Shown piece by piece: positions 7,934 through 16,639 of a DNA stretch of 64,000 nucleotides (its first letter is position 1; each line of letters opens with the position of its first letter). The translations under genes were made by a program, and so were the position numbers. The notes under the pieces were generated by a model. It saw nothing but the letters and a program-made list of their open reading frames with translations. It was not told the origin of the DNA and searched no databases. The stretch covers positions 310,001 through 374,000 of the forward strand of contig NZ_RXOE01000005.1 in assembly GCF_003965815.1 (NCBI RefSeq). The letters run 5' to 3'. The DNA comes from Variovorax gossypii. GTDB lineage: Bacteria; Pseudomonadota; Gammaproteobacteria; Burkholderiales; Burkholderiaceae_C.

Positions 7934-10900
7934 ATGCCACTGCTCTCCCGCTCCAAGAAGACGCTGCGCCGCGAAGTCCGTGCCGCAGCCATGATCCCGC
8001 TCGCATCCCACGTGGACGAACACGTTGTGCGGACATGCGCGGGCGACTATGTCCAGACACTGCGGCTGGCCGGTGCGTCCTTTGAAAGTGCGGACGACGA
8101 GGACATCAACAGCTGGCACGAGCGGCTCAACGTCCTGCTGCGCAACATCGCCTCGCCCAACCTGGCGCTGTGGACCCACGTGATCCGGCGCCGCGAGACC
8201 ATGTGCCCGCAGGGCCGGACCGTCCCTGGCTTCGCCCGCGAGGTGGAGCAGCGCTACCGCCAGAAGATGGCCAGCGAACGGCTCATGGTCAACGAGCTCT
8301 ACCTGTCGCTGGTCTTCCGGCCGCAACCCACGCACATCGGCGACGCTGCACTGCGTCTTCTCAGGCGCGCGGATCCGGCGGGTGCACGAATGGAACTGCG
8401 CGACTCCCTCGACGCCTGCGGCAAGCTGCGCCAGGAACTCCTGGCGGCCCTGGAACGCTACGACCCGGAGGTGCTGGGCGTCTACAGGCTGCCGCAAAAG
8501 GATGCACTCTTTTCCTCTCTGCTGGAGTTCCACGGCCTGCTGATCAACGGGGAATGGCAGCGCATGCCACTGCCTCGCTCGCCGCTGAACGAAGCCTTGG
8601 CCACCACCCGTCCCTTCTTCGGCAACGAGGCCATGGAGTACCGAACGGACACTCGAACCCGCATCGGCGCCTTCCTGGGCATCAAGGAATATCCGACGCC
8701 CACCGCGCCGGGGATGTTCAGCGCCCTGCTGACGGCGCCGTTTCCGTTCGTCCTGACCCAGAGTTTCACCTTCCTCGCCAAGGGCACAGCCACCGACATG
8801 ATGAGCCGCCAGCACCACCGCATGGCGGCCGCTGGAGACCTGGCGGTCTCGCAGGCCGAAGAGCTCGAGGACGCGCTCGACGACCTGATGAGCAATCGCT
8901 TCGTGGTTGGCGACCATCACTTCAGCCTCCACGTGCTGTCCGACGACGACACCACCGCCGGCGAGCCCGAGGGAGTCCACAGACTGAAACAACTCAACGA
9001 CCATGTGGCCCGGGCTCGCTACCTGCTGGGCGACACCGGCATGGTGGTGGCCAGGGAGGACCTGGCGCTGGAGGCGGCCTTCTGGGCACAGTTGCCGGGG
9101 AACTTCTCCTACCGCAGCCGCAAGGCTCCCATCACCAGCCGCAACTTCGCGGCCATGTCGCCCTTCCACAATTTCCCCACCGGCCGCGCGATGGGCAACT
9201 ACTGGGGCGATGCGCTGACCGTGTTCATGACGCGGGCCGGCTCCCCCTACCATTTCTCGCTGCACACCAGCGATCCGCGCAGCCCCGAAGGTGGCAGCCG
9301 GCGGGATGTGGGACACATCACGGCCCTGGGGCCTATCGGTTCCGGCCGGACCACCCTGCTTGGTTTTTGCATGGTCGCCATCTGCAATCGCCTCGACGCC
9401 ACCCAGATCATCTTCGACAAGGACGAGGGACTGCACATCCTCGTGCGAGCGCTGGGCGGCCAATACCTGCCGCTGAAGAACGGCGCGCCCACCGGCTGCA
9501 ATCCACTGCAGCTGGACGCGTCCGTTCCGGACAACCTCGAATTCATGAGGCACTGGCTCAAGCGCCTTGTCATGCGCACACCGAACGACCTCCTGACGGT
9601 GCGCCAGGAAGACGATCTTGAGCAGGCCCTGCATGGCACGCTCAAGCTCGAGCGCCCCTTCAGGCGGCTGTCACGGCTCGCGGCCTTCCTGGACATCACG
9701 GATCCGGAGGGCATGCACGCGCGTCTTCGCAAATGGTGTGACTCGGAACGCGGGGACTATGCCTGGGTCTTCGACAACGACCACGACGAGATGACCCTTT
9801 TGCTTGCCCGTCACGCCTTGGTCGGCTTCGACGTGACCGACTTCCTCGACAACGAGACGATCCGCGCGCCGCTGACCATGTACCTCTTCCATCTGGTCCA
9901 CCAGATGGTGGACGGCCGCCCCCTGGTGTGCTGGATGGACGAGTTCGCCAAGCTCCTCGGCGACCCAGCCTTCACGCAGTTCGCCAAGAATGGCCTGGAG
10001 ACCTGGCGCAAGAAGAACGCGAACATCGCCACCTTCACCCAGAGCACCAGTCACGTGCTGGGATCCAGCATCGCGCGGACCATCGTCGAGCAGACGCCCA
10101 CCAAGATCCTGTTTCCCAATCCGGATGCGGACTACGACGAATACACCCAGGGTTTCAACCTCACGGACCGGGAGTTCGCACTCATCAAGCAGGAGCTCGA
10201 ACCTGGCTCGCGCCAGTTTCTGATCAAGCAGAACCATGCGAGCGTGGTCGCGCAGCTCGATCTGCGAGGATTCGACGAAGTCCTGCATGTCATCTCGGGG
10301 CGCACCGGCAACGTCCGCCTCATGCGCGACTTCATCGAGAGATACGGGCCCCAGCCCGACCAGTGGCTGGCCCCTTTCCGCGCGGCCCTGGCCATCCATC
10401 CCGCCCGTTCAACCTCGCCCTGGAGGTCTCCCATGCATAGGCGTCTTTTCCTTTCTTTCCTTCTTGCCGCGACGGTGTTCACGGCATCTCCAGGCGCGAA
10501 GGCCGGCATTCCGGTGATCGACGTCACGGCCGTTGCCAACCTGATGCAGCAGATCATGTACTGGCAACAGCAGATCTCCTCCATGCAAAGGCAGTACGAC
10601 CAATTGAAGGCCTCGAAGGATCAGTTGGCCCAGACCTACGGCGCCATGACCGGCACGCGAGGCATGGAGCAACTGCTGCCGATTCCGGAGCACGCACGCA
10701 ACTACCTGCCGCCCACGTACGGCGAACTGATGAGCACGCTCAATGGCTCATCGGCGAGCTACACCGGGCTGGCCGGGCATGTCCAGTCGATCATGAAAGC
10801 CAACAGCGTCCTTTCCGGGACGCAGATGGATGCGCTCAGCCCCGAGCTGCGTCAGATCGTCGAGCAGGGTCGGCAGTCCGCGGCCTTCCTCAACGGAATG

Positions 10901-11170
10901 ACGCAAAGTGCCTACCAGAACACCAGTCAGCGCTTCTCGGCGCTGCAGCAGTTGATCAACCGCATCGCCACCGCTCAGGACCCCAAGGCCATCCAGGACC
11001 TTCAGGCTCGGATCCAGGCCGAGCAGAGCATGCTCACCAATGAACAGACGAAGCTGCAGAGCCTCTATCAGATCGCTCAATCCGAGGAGCTCACGCGCAA
11101 GCAGCGCATTCGGGAGCAGTCTGCTTCGGACATTGGCTCGACAAGGGGCCTTCCCGCCGTCACCTACTAG
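7934..11170 (+). CDS. virB4: VirB4 ATPase continuous in frame with VirB5 (1078 codons)
   Basis: Residues 1 to about 820 are VirB4, the inner-membrane ATPase that powers pilus assembly and substrate transfer. The Walker A region is G-P-I-G-S-G-R-T-T at 466-474, with Arg472 (codon CGG 9347-9349) in place of the invariant Lys. Walker B is C-W-M-D-E-F with D669 and E670. VirB4 normally ends near WLAPFRAALAIHP. Here no stop occurs, and the frame runs straight into a complete VirB5 beginning at codon 834. VirB5 is normally a secreted pilus-tip protein, so a full fusion would place its signal peptide as an internal membrane segment. A separate ribosome site suggests VirB5 is also made alone. A sequencing error that removed a stop is the alternative. 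Confidence 0.9.
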   Translation: MPLLSRSKKTLRREVRAAAMIPLASHVDEHVVRTCAGDYVQTLRLAGASFESADDEDINSWHERLNVLLRNIASPNLALWTHVIRRRETMCPQGRTVPGFAREVEQRYRQKMASERLMVNELYLSLVFRPQPTHIGDAALRLLRRADPAGARMELRDSLDACGKLRQELLAALERYDPEVLGVYRLPQKDALFSSLLEFHGLLINGEWQRMPLPRSPLNEALATTRPFFGNEAMEYRTDTRTRIGAFLGIKEYPTPTAPGMFSALLTAPFPFVLTQSFTFLAKGTATDMMSRQHHRMAAAGDLAVSQAEELEDALDDLMSNRFVVGDHHFSLHVLSDDDTTAGEPEGVHRLKQLNDHVARARYLLGDTGMVVAREDLALEAAFWAQLPGNFSYRSRKAPITSRNFAAMSPFHNFPTGRAMGNYWGDALTVFMTRAGSPYHFSLHTSDPRSPEGGSRRDVGHITALGPIGSGRTTLLGFCMVAICNRLDATQIIFDKDEGLHILVRALGGQYLPLKNGAPTGCNPLQLDASVPDNLEFMRHWLKRLVMRTPNDLLTVRQEDDLEQALHGTLKLERPFRRLSRLAAFLDITDPEGMHARLRKWCDSERGDYAWVFDNDHDEMTLLLARHALVGFDVTDFLDNETIRAPLTMYLFHLVHQMVDGRPLVCWMDEFAKLLGDPAFTQFAKNGLETWRKKNANIATFTQSTSHVLGSSIARTIVEQTPTKILFPNPDADYDEYTQGFNLTDREFALIKQELEPGSRQFLIKQNHASVVAQLDLRGFDEVLHVISGRTGNVRLMRDFIERYGPQPDQWLAPFRAALAIHPARSTSPWRSPMHRRLFLSFLLAATVFTASPGAKAGIPVIDVTAVANLMQQIMYWQQQISSMQRQYDQLKASKDQLAQTYGAMTGTRGMEQLLPIPEHARNYLPPTYGELMSTLNGSSASYTGLAGHVQSIMKANSVLSGTQMDALSPELRQIVEQGRQSAAFLNGMTQSAYQNTSQRFSALQQLINRIATAQDPKAIQDLQARIQAEQSMLTNEQTKLQSLYQIAQSEELTRKQRIREQSASDIGSTRGLPAVTY
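10433..11170 (+). CDS. virB5: VirB5-like secreted minor pilus protein (internal start in the VirB4 frame)
   Basis: A 245-residue protein from ATG 10433, which is in the virB4 reading frame but has its own ribosome site (GGAGG at 10422-10426, six bases ahead). Residues 1-24 are a signal peptide (LFLSFLLAATVFTASPGAKA). The mature part is helical and Gln-rich (NLMQQIMYWQQQISSMQRQYDQ..), as in VirB5/TrbJ proteins that decorate the pilus tip. Two products, a long VirB4-VirB5 and a short VirB5, are therefore possible. The tail SDIGSTRGLPAVTY is followed two bases later by the next gene. Confidence 0.82.
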   Translation: MHRRLFLSFLLAATVFTASPGAKAGIPVIDVTAVANLMQQIMYWQQQISSMQRQYDQLKASKDQLAQTYGAMTGTRGMEQLLPIPEHARNYLPPTYGELMSTLNGSSASYTGLAGHVQSIMKANSVLSGTQMDALSPELRQIVEQGRQSAAFLNGMTQSAYQNTSQRFSALQQLINRIATAQDPKAIQDLQARIQAEQSMLTNEQTKLQSLYQIAQSEELTRKQRIREQSASDIGSTRGLPAVTY

Positions 11171-11172
11171 GC

Positions 11173-11427
11173 ATGCAGGACCTATCCATGCAGAAGACGG
11201 TCCTGATGCTCCTCGCGGGCATCTCCACCGCAGCAACGGGAGTCGGGGCGTGTCGACTCTTCCATCATCGGCCCAGAGAGACCGCGCCCTCAGCAAACGC
11301 GAAGCCGGCCGTTTCGCCAGCTTCTTCGTTGAACCCGAACGGCGGCCAACTGACGCAGCAAAAACTTGATATCGGCAGCACGCGCGACCTGAAGCCGGTT
11401 CCCATCCCGCAGGGCAACGCTCACTAG
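11173..11427 (+). CDS. Small lipoprotein, probable entry-exclusion-type
   Basis: An 84-residue protein with an N-terminal hydrophobic segment ending in a lipobox-like V-G-A-C (Cys27), then a Pro/Ser/Ala-rich mature region. A lipoprotein between VirB5 and VirB6 is the usual place for EexN/TrbK-like entry-exclusion proteins, which block transfer into cells that already carry the element. That role is inferred from position and lipobox. An internal ATG at 11188 gives a more typical signal length. The TAG stop overlaps a GTG by one base. Confidence 0.65.
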   Translation: MQDLSMQKTVLMLLAGISTAATGVGACRLFHHRPRETAPSANAKPAVSPASSLNPNGGQLTQQKLDIGSTRDLKPVPIPQGNAH

Positions 11428-11438
11428 TGATCTCGATC

Positions 11439-12491
11439 ATGGGCTTTTTTGCTCAATTCTTCTCCTGGCTCGACAGTCAACTGACCAACTATGTTGGCAC
11501 GCACTCGGCGCGGGTCGCGTCCGCCATCGAGCCCGCCGCCGTGACGCTCGCGACCGTCTACGTAATGATCTGGGGCAGCCTCAGCCTCGCCGGGCGAATC
11601 CAGGAGCCCATCTGGGAGGGCGTCAAGCGCATCCTCACCATCGCAATCGTCCTCGGTGCAGGGCTGCGCTTGTGGACCTACAACCAGGTCATCACGGACA
11701 CCTTCTATCGGGCACCTGAGCAGTTGGCGGCCTCCTTCGTCGGCACCACAACTGTCGTGAATGTGATTGATCAGGTCTGGCTTGACGGAACGGCGGTTGC
11801 TGAACAGCTCCTCAACAAGGGAAGTGTGTTTGATCGCGACTTTGCGTTCTATATCGCAGGATTCCTGGTCTATCTGCTGGTCGGTCTGACTGTTGTCGTG
11901 ACGGCTTTCCTGCTCGGTCTGTCGAAGGTGGCCATTGCGATCCTGCTTGCCTTGGGTCCGGTCTTCATCATCCTGCTCTTCTTTGATGCCACCCGGCGAT
12001 TCTTCGAATCCTGGACCGCACAGCTGGCGAACTACGCGCTCATCGGCGTGCTCACCGTGCTCGCCGCCGCATTGCTTCTCAACATTGTGAAGGCGTATGC
12101 GGCGAGTGCGGCGGCCACGGGCGCAGGAATCACCATTGCTGCCAGCGCGAGGGTCTGCATCGCCTCAGCCCTGGTCTTCCTGGTGATGCGCCAAGTCATG
12201 CCGATCGCAGCAGGGCTTGCAAGCGGTGTCGCACTCAGCACCTTTGGTGTCATCAGCGGAACGCTTCAATGGGGGCTCGGCACTACGAAGAGAACCAGCA
12301 ACGAATTCGGTCGCGGCTTGCTCGACGGCCTCCGTCGAGAACCTGGCGGGCGGTGGGATTCATTCCGCCGTCTGGCAGGCAATCGCGTAGGTGCCGGCAT
12401 AGCCTCCGTCGGCCAGATCGGCGCATCGCGCCGCGGCGGTACGGTCCTTCCAAGGGAACGGGTCATGCCGAGTTCCTCCCGCAATCGCTAG
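11439..12491 (+). CDS. virB6: VirB6/TrbL polytopic channel protein
   Basis: A 350-residue inner-membrane protein with several transmembrane segments: residues about 30-75, 140-180, 190-225 and 235-270. The region FLLGLSKVAIAILLALGPVFIILLFFDATRRFFESW is the most conserved part of VirB6 (L-G-P and the Trp). VirB6 forms the inner-membrane part of the transfer channel. I prefer ATG 11439 (M-G-F-F-A-Q-F-F); a GTG at 11427 overlapping the previous stop would add four residues. The last about 70 residues are hydrophilic and Arg-rich. Confidence 0.9.
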   Translation: MGFFAQFFSWLDSQLTNYVGTHSARVASAIEPAAVTLATVYVMIWGSLSLAGRIQEPIWEGVKRILTIAIVLGAGLRLWTYNQVITDTFYRAPEQLAASFVGTTTVVNVIDQVWLDGTAVAEQLLNKGSVFDRDFAFYIAGFLVYLLVGLTVVVTAFLLGLSKVAIAILLALGPVFIILLFFDATRRFFESWTAQLANYALIGVLTVLAAALLLNIVKAYAASAAATGAGITIAASARVCIASALVFLVMRQVMPIAAGLASGVALSTFGVISGTLQWGLGTTKRTSNEFGRGLLDGLRREPGGRWDSFRRLAGNRVGAGIASVGQIGASRRGGTVLPRERVMPSSSRNR

Positions 12492-12505
12492 CGGTGGTGC
12501 ATGCG

Positions 12506-12655
12506 ATGAAACCCTGCGTCGCGCTCATCATGTTGGCCGTTCTCCTGGCGGCCTGCGGCACCCGTCCACCCCAGCCACCGGAGTGCGAGGGTCCGCTCAC
12601 GCCGATCAACACGCCGGCCCGCACGCCGCGTTCGGGAGCAGTCAATGCGCCGTGA
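12506..12655 (+). CDS. virB7: VirB7-like lipoprotein (49 residues)
   Basis: A very short gene. The signal peptide ends in the lipobox L-A-A-C (Cys17); a second Cys (Cys27) follows in a Pro-rich mature segment. Size, lipobox and second cysteine fit VirB7, which is lipidated and can pair with VirB9 by a disulfide in the outer-membrane core complex. It lies between virB6 and virB8, overlapping virB8 by 11 bases, exactly where VirB7 is expected. Confidence 0.8.
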   Translation: MKPCVALIMLAVLLAACGTRPPQPPECEGPLTPINTPARTPRSGAVNAP

Positions 12656-13367
12656 CGCCGCGCCGGAAAGCTATCTGCTCGAGGCCCAGAGCTGGGAACT
12701 CGACCGCGCGCGTCGGGCGGAGCACTCCGCCAAGGTCGCGTGGATCGTTGCCAGTGTGTCCATTGTCATCGCGGTCCTCGCGGCCGCCGCCGTCGCCGGC
12801 CTTACGCCTCTGAAGCAGCCCGTCCCTGTTCTCATCCGGGTCGACAGCAGCAGCGGGATCGTCGATATCGTGCCCACCTACGAAGGAACAGCCGATATCG
12901 AGCAATTGGTGACCCGCAACCTCCTGCAGAACTACGTGATCGCACGCGAGCGCTACTTCTACGGCACCGCGGAGGCGGACTACGAGTTGGTCGCCGCCCA
13001 GAACTCGCCGCGACTGAACCAGGAATGGGCGAGCCTGTGGGCCACCGACAACCCAGCCTCGCCCTTGAACGCCTACAAGGACGGCACCTCCATTCGCACG
13101 CAGGTGCGCTCGATCACTTTCCTCAAGCTGGACAGCGGCAAGGACCGACTGGCCCAGGTGCGCTTTACCCGTTCCACGCGCGCGGGCGGCAACGGGGAGG
13201 AGCAGGCCAGTCATTGGGTTTCCACGATCGATTTCGCCTATGTCCGCCCGTCGAAGGACGACAAGACGCGCTCGCTCAATCCATTGGGTTTTCGTGTCGT
13301 GGAATATCGGCGAGAGCCCGAAGTCGCCACGATGGGCGCGGCACCCGGCAAGCAGGATGTGCGATGA
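12645..13367 (+). CDS. virB8: VirB8 inner-membrane/periplasmic T4SS protein
   Basis: A 240-residue bitopic protein. A short cytoplasmic N-terminus (ESYLLEAQSWELDRAR) is followed by one transmembrane segment (VAWIVASVSIVIAVLAAAAVAGL) and a periplasmic NTF2-like domain. VirB8 bridges the inner membrane to the core complex. It overlaps virB7 at its start and virB9 at its end (ATGA, 13364-13367), so translation is tightly coupled. Confidence 0.93.
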   Translation: MRRDAAPESYLLEAQSWELDRARRAEHSAKVAWIVASVSIVIAVLAAAAVAGLTPLKQPVPVLIRVDSSSGIVDIVPTYEGTADIEQLVTRNLLQNYVIARERYFYGTAEADYELVAAQNSPRLNQEWASLWATDNPASPLNAYKDGTSIRTQVRSITFLKLDSGKDRLAQVRFTRSTRAGGNGEEQASHWVSTIDFAYVRPSKDDKTRSLNPLGFRVVEYRREPEVATMGAAPGKQDVR

Positions 13368-14194
13368 CACGCCGAAGTGCACAACTCGCGATCGGCTTGG
13401 CGGCGGAGCTGGCGTTCGCCACACCCTTTGCTGCAGCAGCGACCGTGCCACCGGCCGGCAAGGTCGACGCGCGGGTGCGGGTGGTCGCCTACAACGCCGA
13501 TGACGTGATCATTCTCCAAGGCTACGTCGGCTACCAGATCCATCTGCAGTTCGCTGAGGGCGAAGAATTCGTGAACCTGGGCTCGGGTGACAACGGTGCC
13601 TTCGACGTCGGCACCGAGCGCAATCACTTCTTCATCAAGCCCAAGGAGCCAAGCGCTTCCACCAACTTCACCGTGCTGACCAATCGACGGGTCTACCACT
13701 TCGACTACGCCGTTTCGGCAGCCACGTCCACGGGCGTGGCCAGCAAGCGCATGATCTACTCGGTGCGCTTCGTCTATCCGGAGGACGAAGCCCGCGCTGC
13801 GGCCAAGGAAGTGGAGCGCCGCCGTGCGGAGGCCTTGTTGAATCGGGAGACGGTCAACCGGCCACGCAACGCCGACTACTGGTTCTGCGGCAGCGATTCA
13901 CTCAAACCCGTGAGCGCCTACGACGATGGCGTGCACACCCGGCTGCGTTTCCGGTCGAGTTCGGATTTTCCGGCCCTCTTCGTCCGGAACGACGATGGCT
14001 CCGAATCGCTGCTGAACTTCCACGTCGAAGAAGACGAAGTGGTTGTCCACCGCGTGGCACGTCGCCTGGTGGTGCGTCGCGGCAAGCTGGTCGGCTGCAT
14101 CGTCAATCAGTCCTTCGCCGGCAGTGGCGCGCGCGCCCCCACCAACACCACGGCACCTGGCGTGCAACGCGTCATCACGGGAGAGGGTCCATGA
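13364..14194 (+). CDS. virB9: VirB9 outer-membrane core component
   Basis: A 276-residue secreted protein. It has an N-terminal signal peptide ending near FAAAA, then the VirB9 N-domain (VRVVAYNADDVIILQGYVGYQIHLQFAEGE) and the C-terminal beta-sandwich (NADYWFCGSDSLKPVSAYDDGVHTRLRF). Its Cys in YWFCG is a candidate partner for the VirB7 cysteine. ATGA overlaps join it to virB8 and to virB10. Confidence 0.94.
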   Translation: MTRRSAQLAIGLAAELAFATPFAAAATVPPAGKVDARVRVVAYNADDVIILQGYVGYQIHLQFAEGEEFVNLGSGDNGAFDVGTERNHFFIKPKEPSASTNFTVLTNRRVYHFDYAVSAATSTGVASKRMIYSVRFVYPEDEARAAAKEVERRRAEALLNRETVNRPRNADYWFCGSDSLKPVSAYDDGVHTRLRFRSSSDFPALFVRNDDGSESLLNFHVEEDEVVVHRVARRLVVRRGKLVGCIVNQSFAGSGARAPTNTTAPGVQRVITGEGP

Positions 14195-15522
14195 GCGTTC
14201 CGGACCATCCTCGCCATGGTACCCGGGTCGAGACACCGAAGGCATCCGATGTACCCGATATCGACCCGGATACCGGAGAGATTCTGTCTTCACGGCGCAC
14301 CTCGGATTCACCGCGCGAGCCGCATCCTGCGGCCGGAACAAGCACGACGATCCGTGGCGAGCGCACCATCCCGTCGGTCAATCGCGAGCGCTCCATCCAG
14401 GCCCGTATCAGCGGCTTCCTGGCACTGGCCACGATCATCCTGCTGGGCGCCGGATTCTTGTTCTGGTACTACAGCACGCAGTACACCAAGACGCGGGATG
14501 CCGAAGAGGCCGCGAGAAAGGCGAGCGCAGTTCGTGCCGGCGGGGAGATGAAGGTGCCGCCGCTGGGTCGCATTGCCATTCCCGGGACTCCGCCAGACCC
14601 GGTGCCGATGACACCCGGCCCGCTCACACCGCCCTCGCCAGCAGTGACCAACACGAGTCCGCCGTCAAAGACGACCGAGCAGATCGCGCTGGAGCGTCAG
14701 CTGGGACTTCCCGTGCTCCGGCGTACGCAGGCGCCGCTGCACACAGGAGCCATGACACCACCAGCATCGGCGGAGCCGATCCTGGTGCCCGGCGGCGTTC
14801 CCGGGATGGCGCAGTTGATCGGGGCGCTGCAGGCTCCCAATGCCGGTTCGCCGACGCCCGCTGGCAGCAGCCTCGCAACCAGCCTTCGCCCCACCTCCAC
14901 CCCAGCGGTGTCAGCCCAGCTGCTGCCCACGCGGCGCATGCTGCTGCCCAAGGGCACGTTCATCGATTGCACCCTGGAAACAGCCATCGATTCCACCTAC
15001 GAAGGCATGGCCACCTGCATCGGCAGCAGCGACATCTACGGTGCCGATGGCAGGGTCGTGCTGCTGGAACGCGGCACGAAATACGTCGGCGAACAGCGCG
15101 GCGTTCCACGCCAGGGGCAGGGCCGGGTCTTCGTCGTGTGGAACGAAGCCCGCACCCCCGCTGGCGTGGTGGTCCAGTTGGCCTCCCCGGGCACGGATGA
15201 GCTCGGACGCAACGGCCTCCCGGGATTCGTGGACACCCATTTCTGGGACCGCTTCGGCGCGGCGCTCCTGATCTCGGTGATCGACGGCACGATGCAAGCC
15301 ATCGCCGCTCAACAGCAGCGCGGCGCGCGTCTTGCCAGCGGCGGCGGCGTGGTGCTCGCCCCCCAGGGCAATCGGGATGTCATCACGGAGGTATTGCGCA
15401 GCACCATCGCGATCCCGCCTACCGTCATCAAGAACCAGGGCGAGCGGATCCAGATTCTGGTCGCCCGCGATGTGGATTTCAGGGGTGTCTATGCGCTTCG
15501 AACCGATCCCACCGCGCCTTGA
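14191..15522 (+). CDS. virB10: VirB10 core-complex protein
   Basis: A 443-residue protein. It has a cytoplasmic N-terminus, one transmembrane segment at about residues 72-92 (GFLALATIILLGAGFLFWYY), a Pro-rich periplasmic linker (about 115-250), and the conserved TrbI-like beta-barrel domain from about residue 250 (LLPKGTFIDCTLETAIDST..GLPGFVDTHFWDRFGAALLIS). VirB10 spans both membranes and transmits energy from the ATPases to the outer-membrane pore. Start and overlap with virB9 are of the ATGA type. Confidence 0.95.
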   Translation: MSVPDHPRHGTRVETPKASDVPDIDPDTGEILSSRRTSDSPREPHPAAGTSTTIRGERTIPSVNRERSIQARISGFLALATIILLGAGFLFWYYSTQYTKTRDAEEAARKASAVRAGGEMKVPPLGRIAIPGTPPDPVPMTPGPLTPPSPAVTNTSPPSKTTEQIALERQLGLPVLRRTQAPLHTGAMTPPASAEPILVPGGVPGMAQLIGALQAPNAGSPTPAGSSLATSLRPTSTPAVSAQLLPTRRMLLPKGTFIDCTLETAIDSTYEGMATCIGSSDIYGADGRVVLLERGTKYVGEQRGVPRQGQGRVFVVWNEARTPAGVVVQLASPGTDELGRNGLPGFVDTHFWDRFGAALLISVIDGTMQAIAAQQQRGARLASGGGVVLAPQGNRDVITEVLRSTIAIPPTVIKNQGERIQILVARDVDFRGVYALRTDPTAP

Positions 15523-15559
15523 CCGGGAACCTGGCCACGCGGCAGAAGGCGGACAAGCC

Positions 15560-16639
15560 ATGCGAGAACCCGCGCCTGCTGCCGAGTCCATCGAGCCGCC
15601 CTCGTCCCTCGCCCTCTTCCTGAGCCCGCTCAATCGCCTGCTGGACGATCCCGAAGTCACCGAGATCTGCATCAACGCGCCCGGCGCGGCTTTCGTGGAG
15701 CGGCAGTCTGGCTGGACCCGTGAGGCACTGCCGTTTGCCAGCTTCGACTGGTGCATGTCCATTGCCAAGCTCGTGGCGAACTTCACCAGGCAGCGCGTCT
15801 CGGCGAACGAGCCCCTGCTGTCCGCCACCCTGCCGGGCGGCGAACGGATTCAGGTCGTGCTCCCACCCGCGACGCTCGCGCAGACCGTTTCGATCACGAT
15901 CCGGCGTCCGTCCAACGCACTCTGGACGCTCGAAGACCTGGAAGGCATGCGCCTCTTCGCGCCGACACGCAGCGCTCCCGCGACGCGAGCCCGGTCATCC
16001 GATGTCACGCCCCGATCCATCGAAGACAAGGAACTGGTGGACCTCCTCGCGCGCATGCAGTTCGTATCGTTCCTGCGTCGTGCGGTCCAGCTGCGCAAGA
16101 ACATCCTCCTCTCCGGTGCAACCGGCTCCGGCAAGACGACGGTGGGCAAAGCACTGATCCTCGAGGTGCCCGCCGAGGACCGTCTCGTCACCATCGAGGA
16201 CGTCATGGAGCTTTCGCTGCGCAATCAGCCGAATCACGTGAGGCTCTTCTACTCGCAGGGCGCCCAGGGTCAGGCCGAGGTCACGCCCGGCCAGTTGCTG
16301 GCCAGTGCGAAGCGGCAGCGGCCCGACCGGGTCTTCGTGTCCGAGTTGCGCACGGGCGAGGAGGTCTACGACTACCTGGTGTCCGTGAACACCGGACACC
16401 CCGGCTCGATCACCAGCGTGCATGCGGACAGCGCCGAGCTGGCCTTCGTGGCGCTGGCGCAGCTCATGAAGCGCAGCCAGGCGGGCCACGGCATGAGCAC
16501 CCGCGAGGGGGTGGAACTGGCACAGATGAGCGTGGACATCGTCGTGCAATGTGCGAGAGACAGGCAAGACGGCCGGCAGCGGCGCATCGTGCAGGAGATC
16601 TGGTATGACCCAGGCACCAAGCTCCGAGGGCTTGCCTAG
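15560..16639 (+). CDS. virB11: VirB11 hexameric ATPase
   Basis: A 359-residue traffic ATPase. The N-domain contains DPEVTEICINAPG. The RecA-like domain has Walker A G-A-T-G-S-G-K-T at 186-193, an Asp/Glu box near VTIEDVMEL and the His box G-H-P-G-S-I-T-S-V-H. It drives pilus biogenesis and DNA transfer with VirB4 and VirD4. I prefer ATG 15560 with AGAAGGCGG ahead; an upstream ATG at 15491 would overlap virB10 by 32 bases and give 382 residues. It overlaps virD4 by 35 bases. Confidence 0.93.
   Translation: MREPAPAAESIEPPSSLALFLSPLNRLLDDPEVTEICINAPGAAFVERQSGWTREALPFASFDWCMSIAKLVANFTRQRVSANEPLLSATLPGGERIQVVLPPATLAQTVSITIRRPSNALWTLEDLEGMRLFAPTRSAPATRARSSDVTPRSIEDKELVDLLARMQFVSFLRRAVQLRKNILLSGATGSGKTTVGKALILEVPAEDRLVTIEDVMELSLRNQPNHVRLFYSQGAQGQAEVTPGQLLASAKRQRPDRVFVSELRTGEEVYDYLVSVNTGHPGSITSVHADSAELAFVALAQLMKRSQAGHGMSTREGVELAQMSVDIVVQCARDRQDGRQRRIVQEIWYDPGTKLRGLA

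Noticed and set aside
7352..9634. A 760-codon minus-strand frame opposite virB3/virB4
   Set aside because: High GC leaves long antisense frames. It is His/Arg/Gly-rich and has no domain, while the plus strand encodes VirB3 and VirB4.
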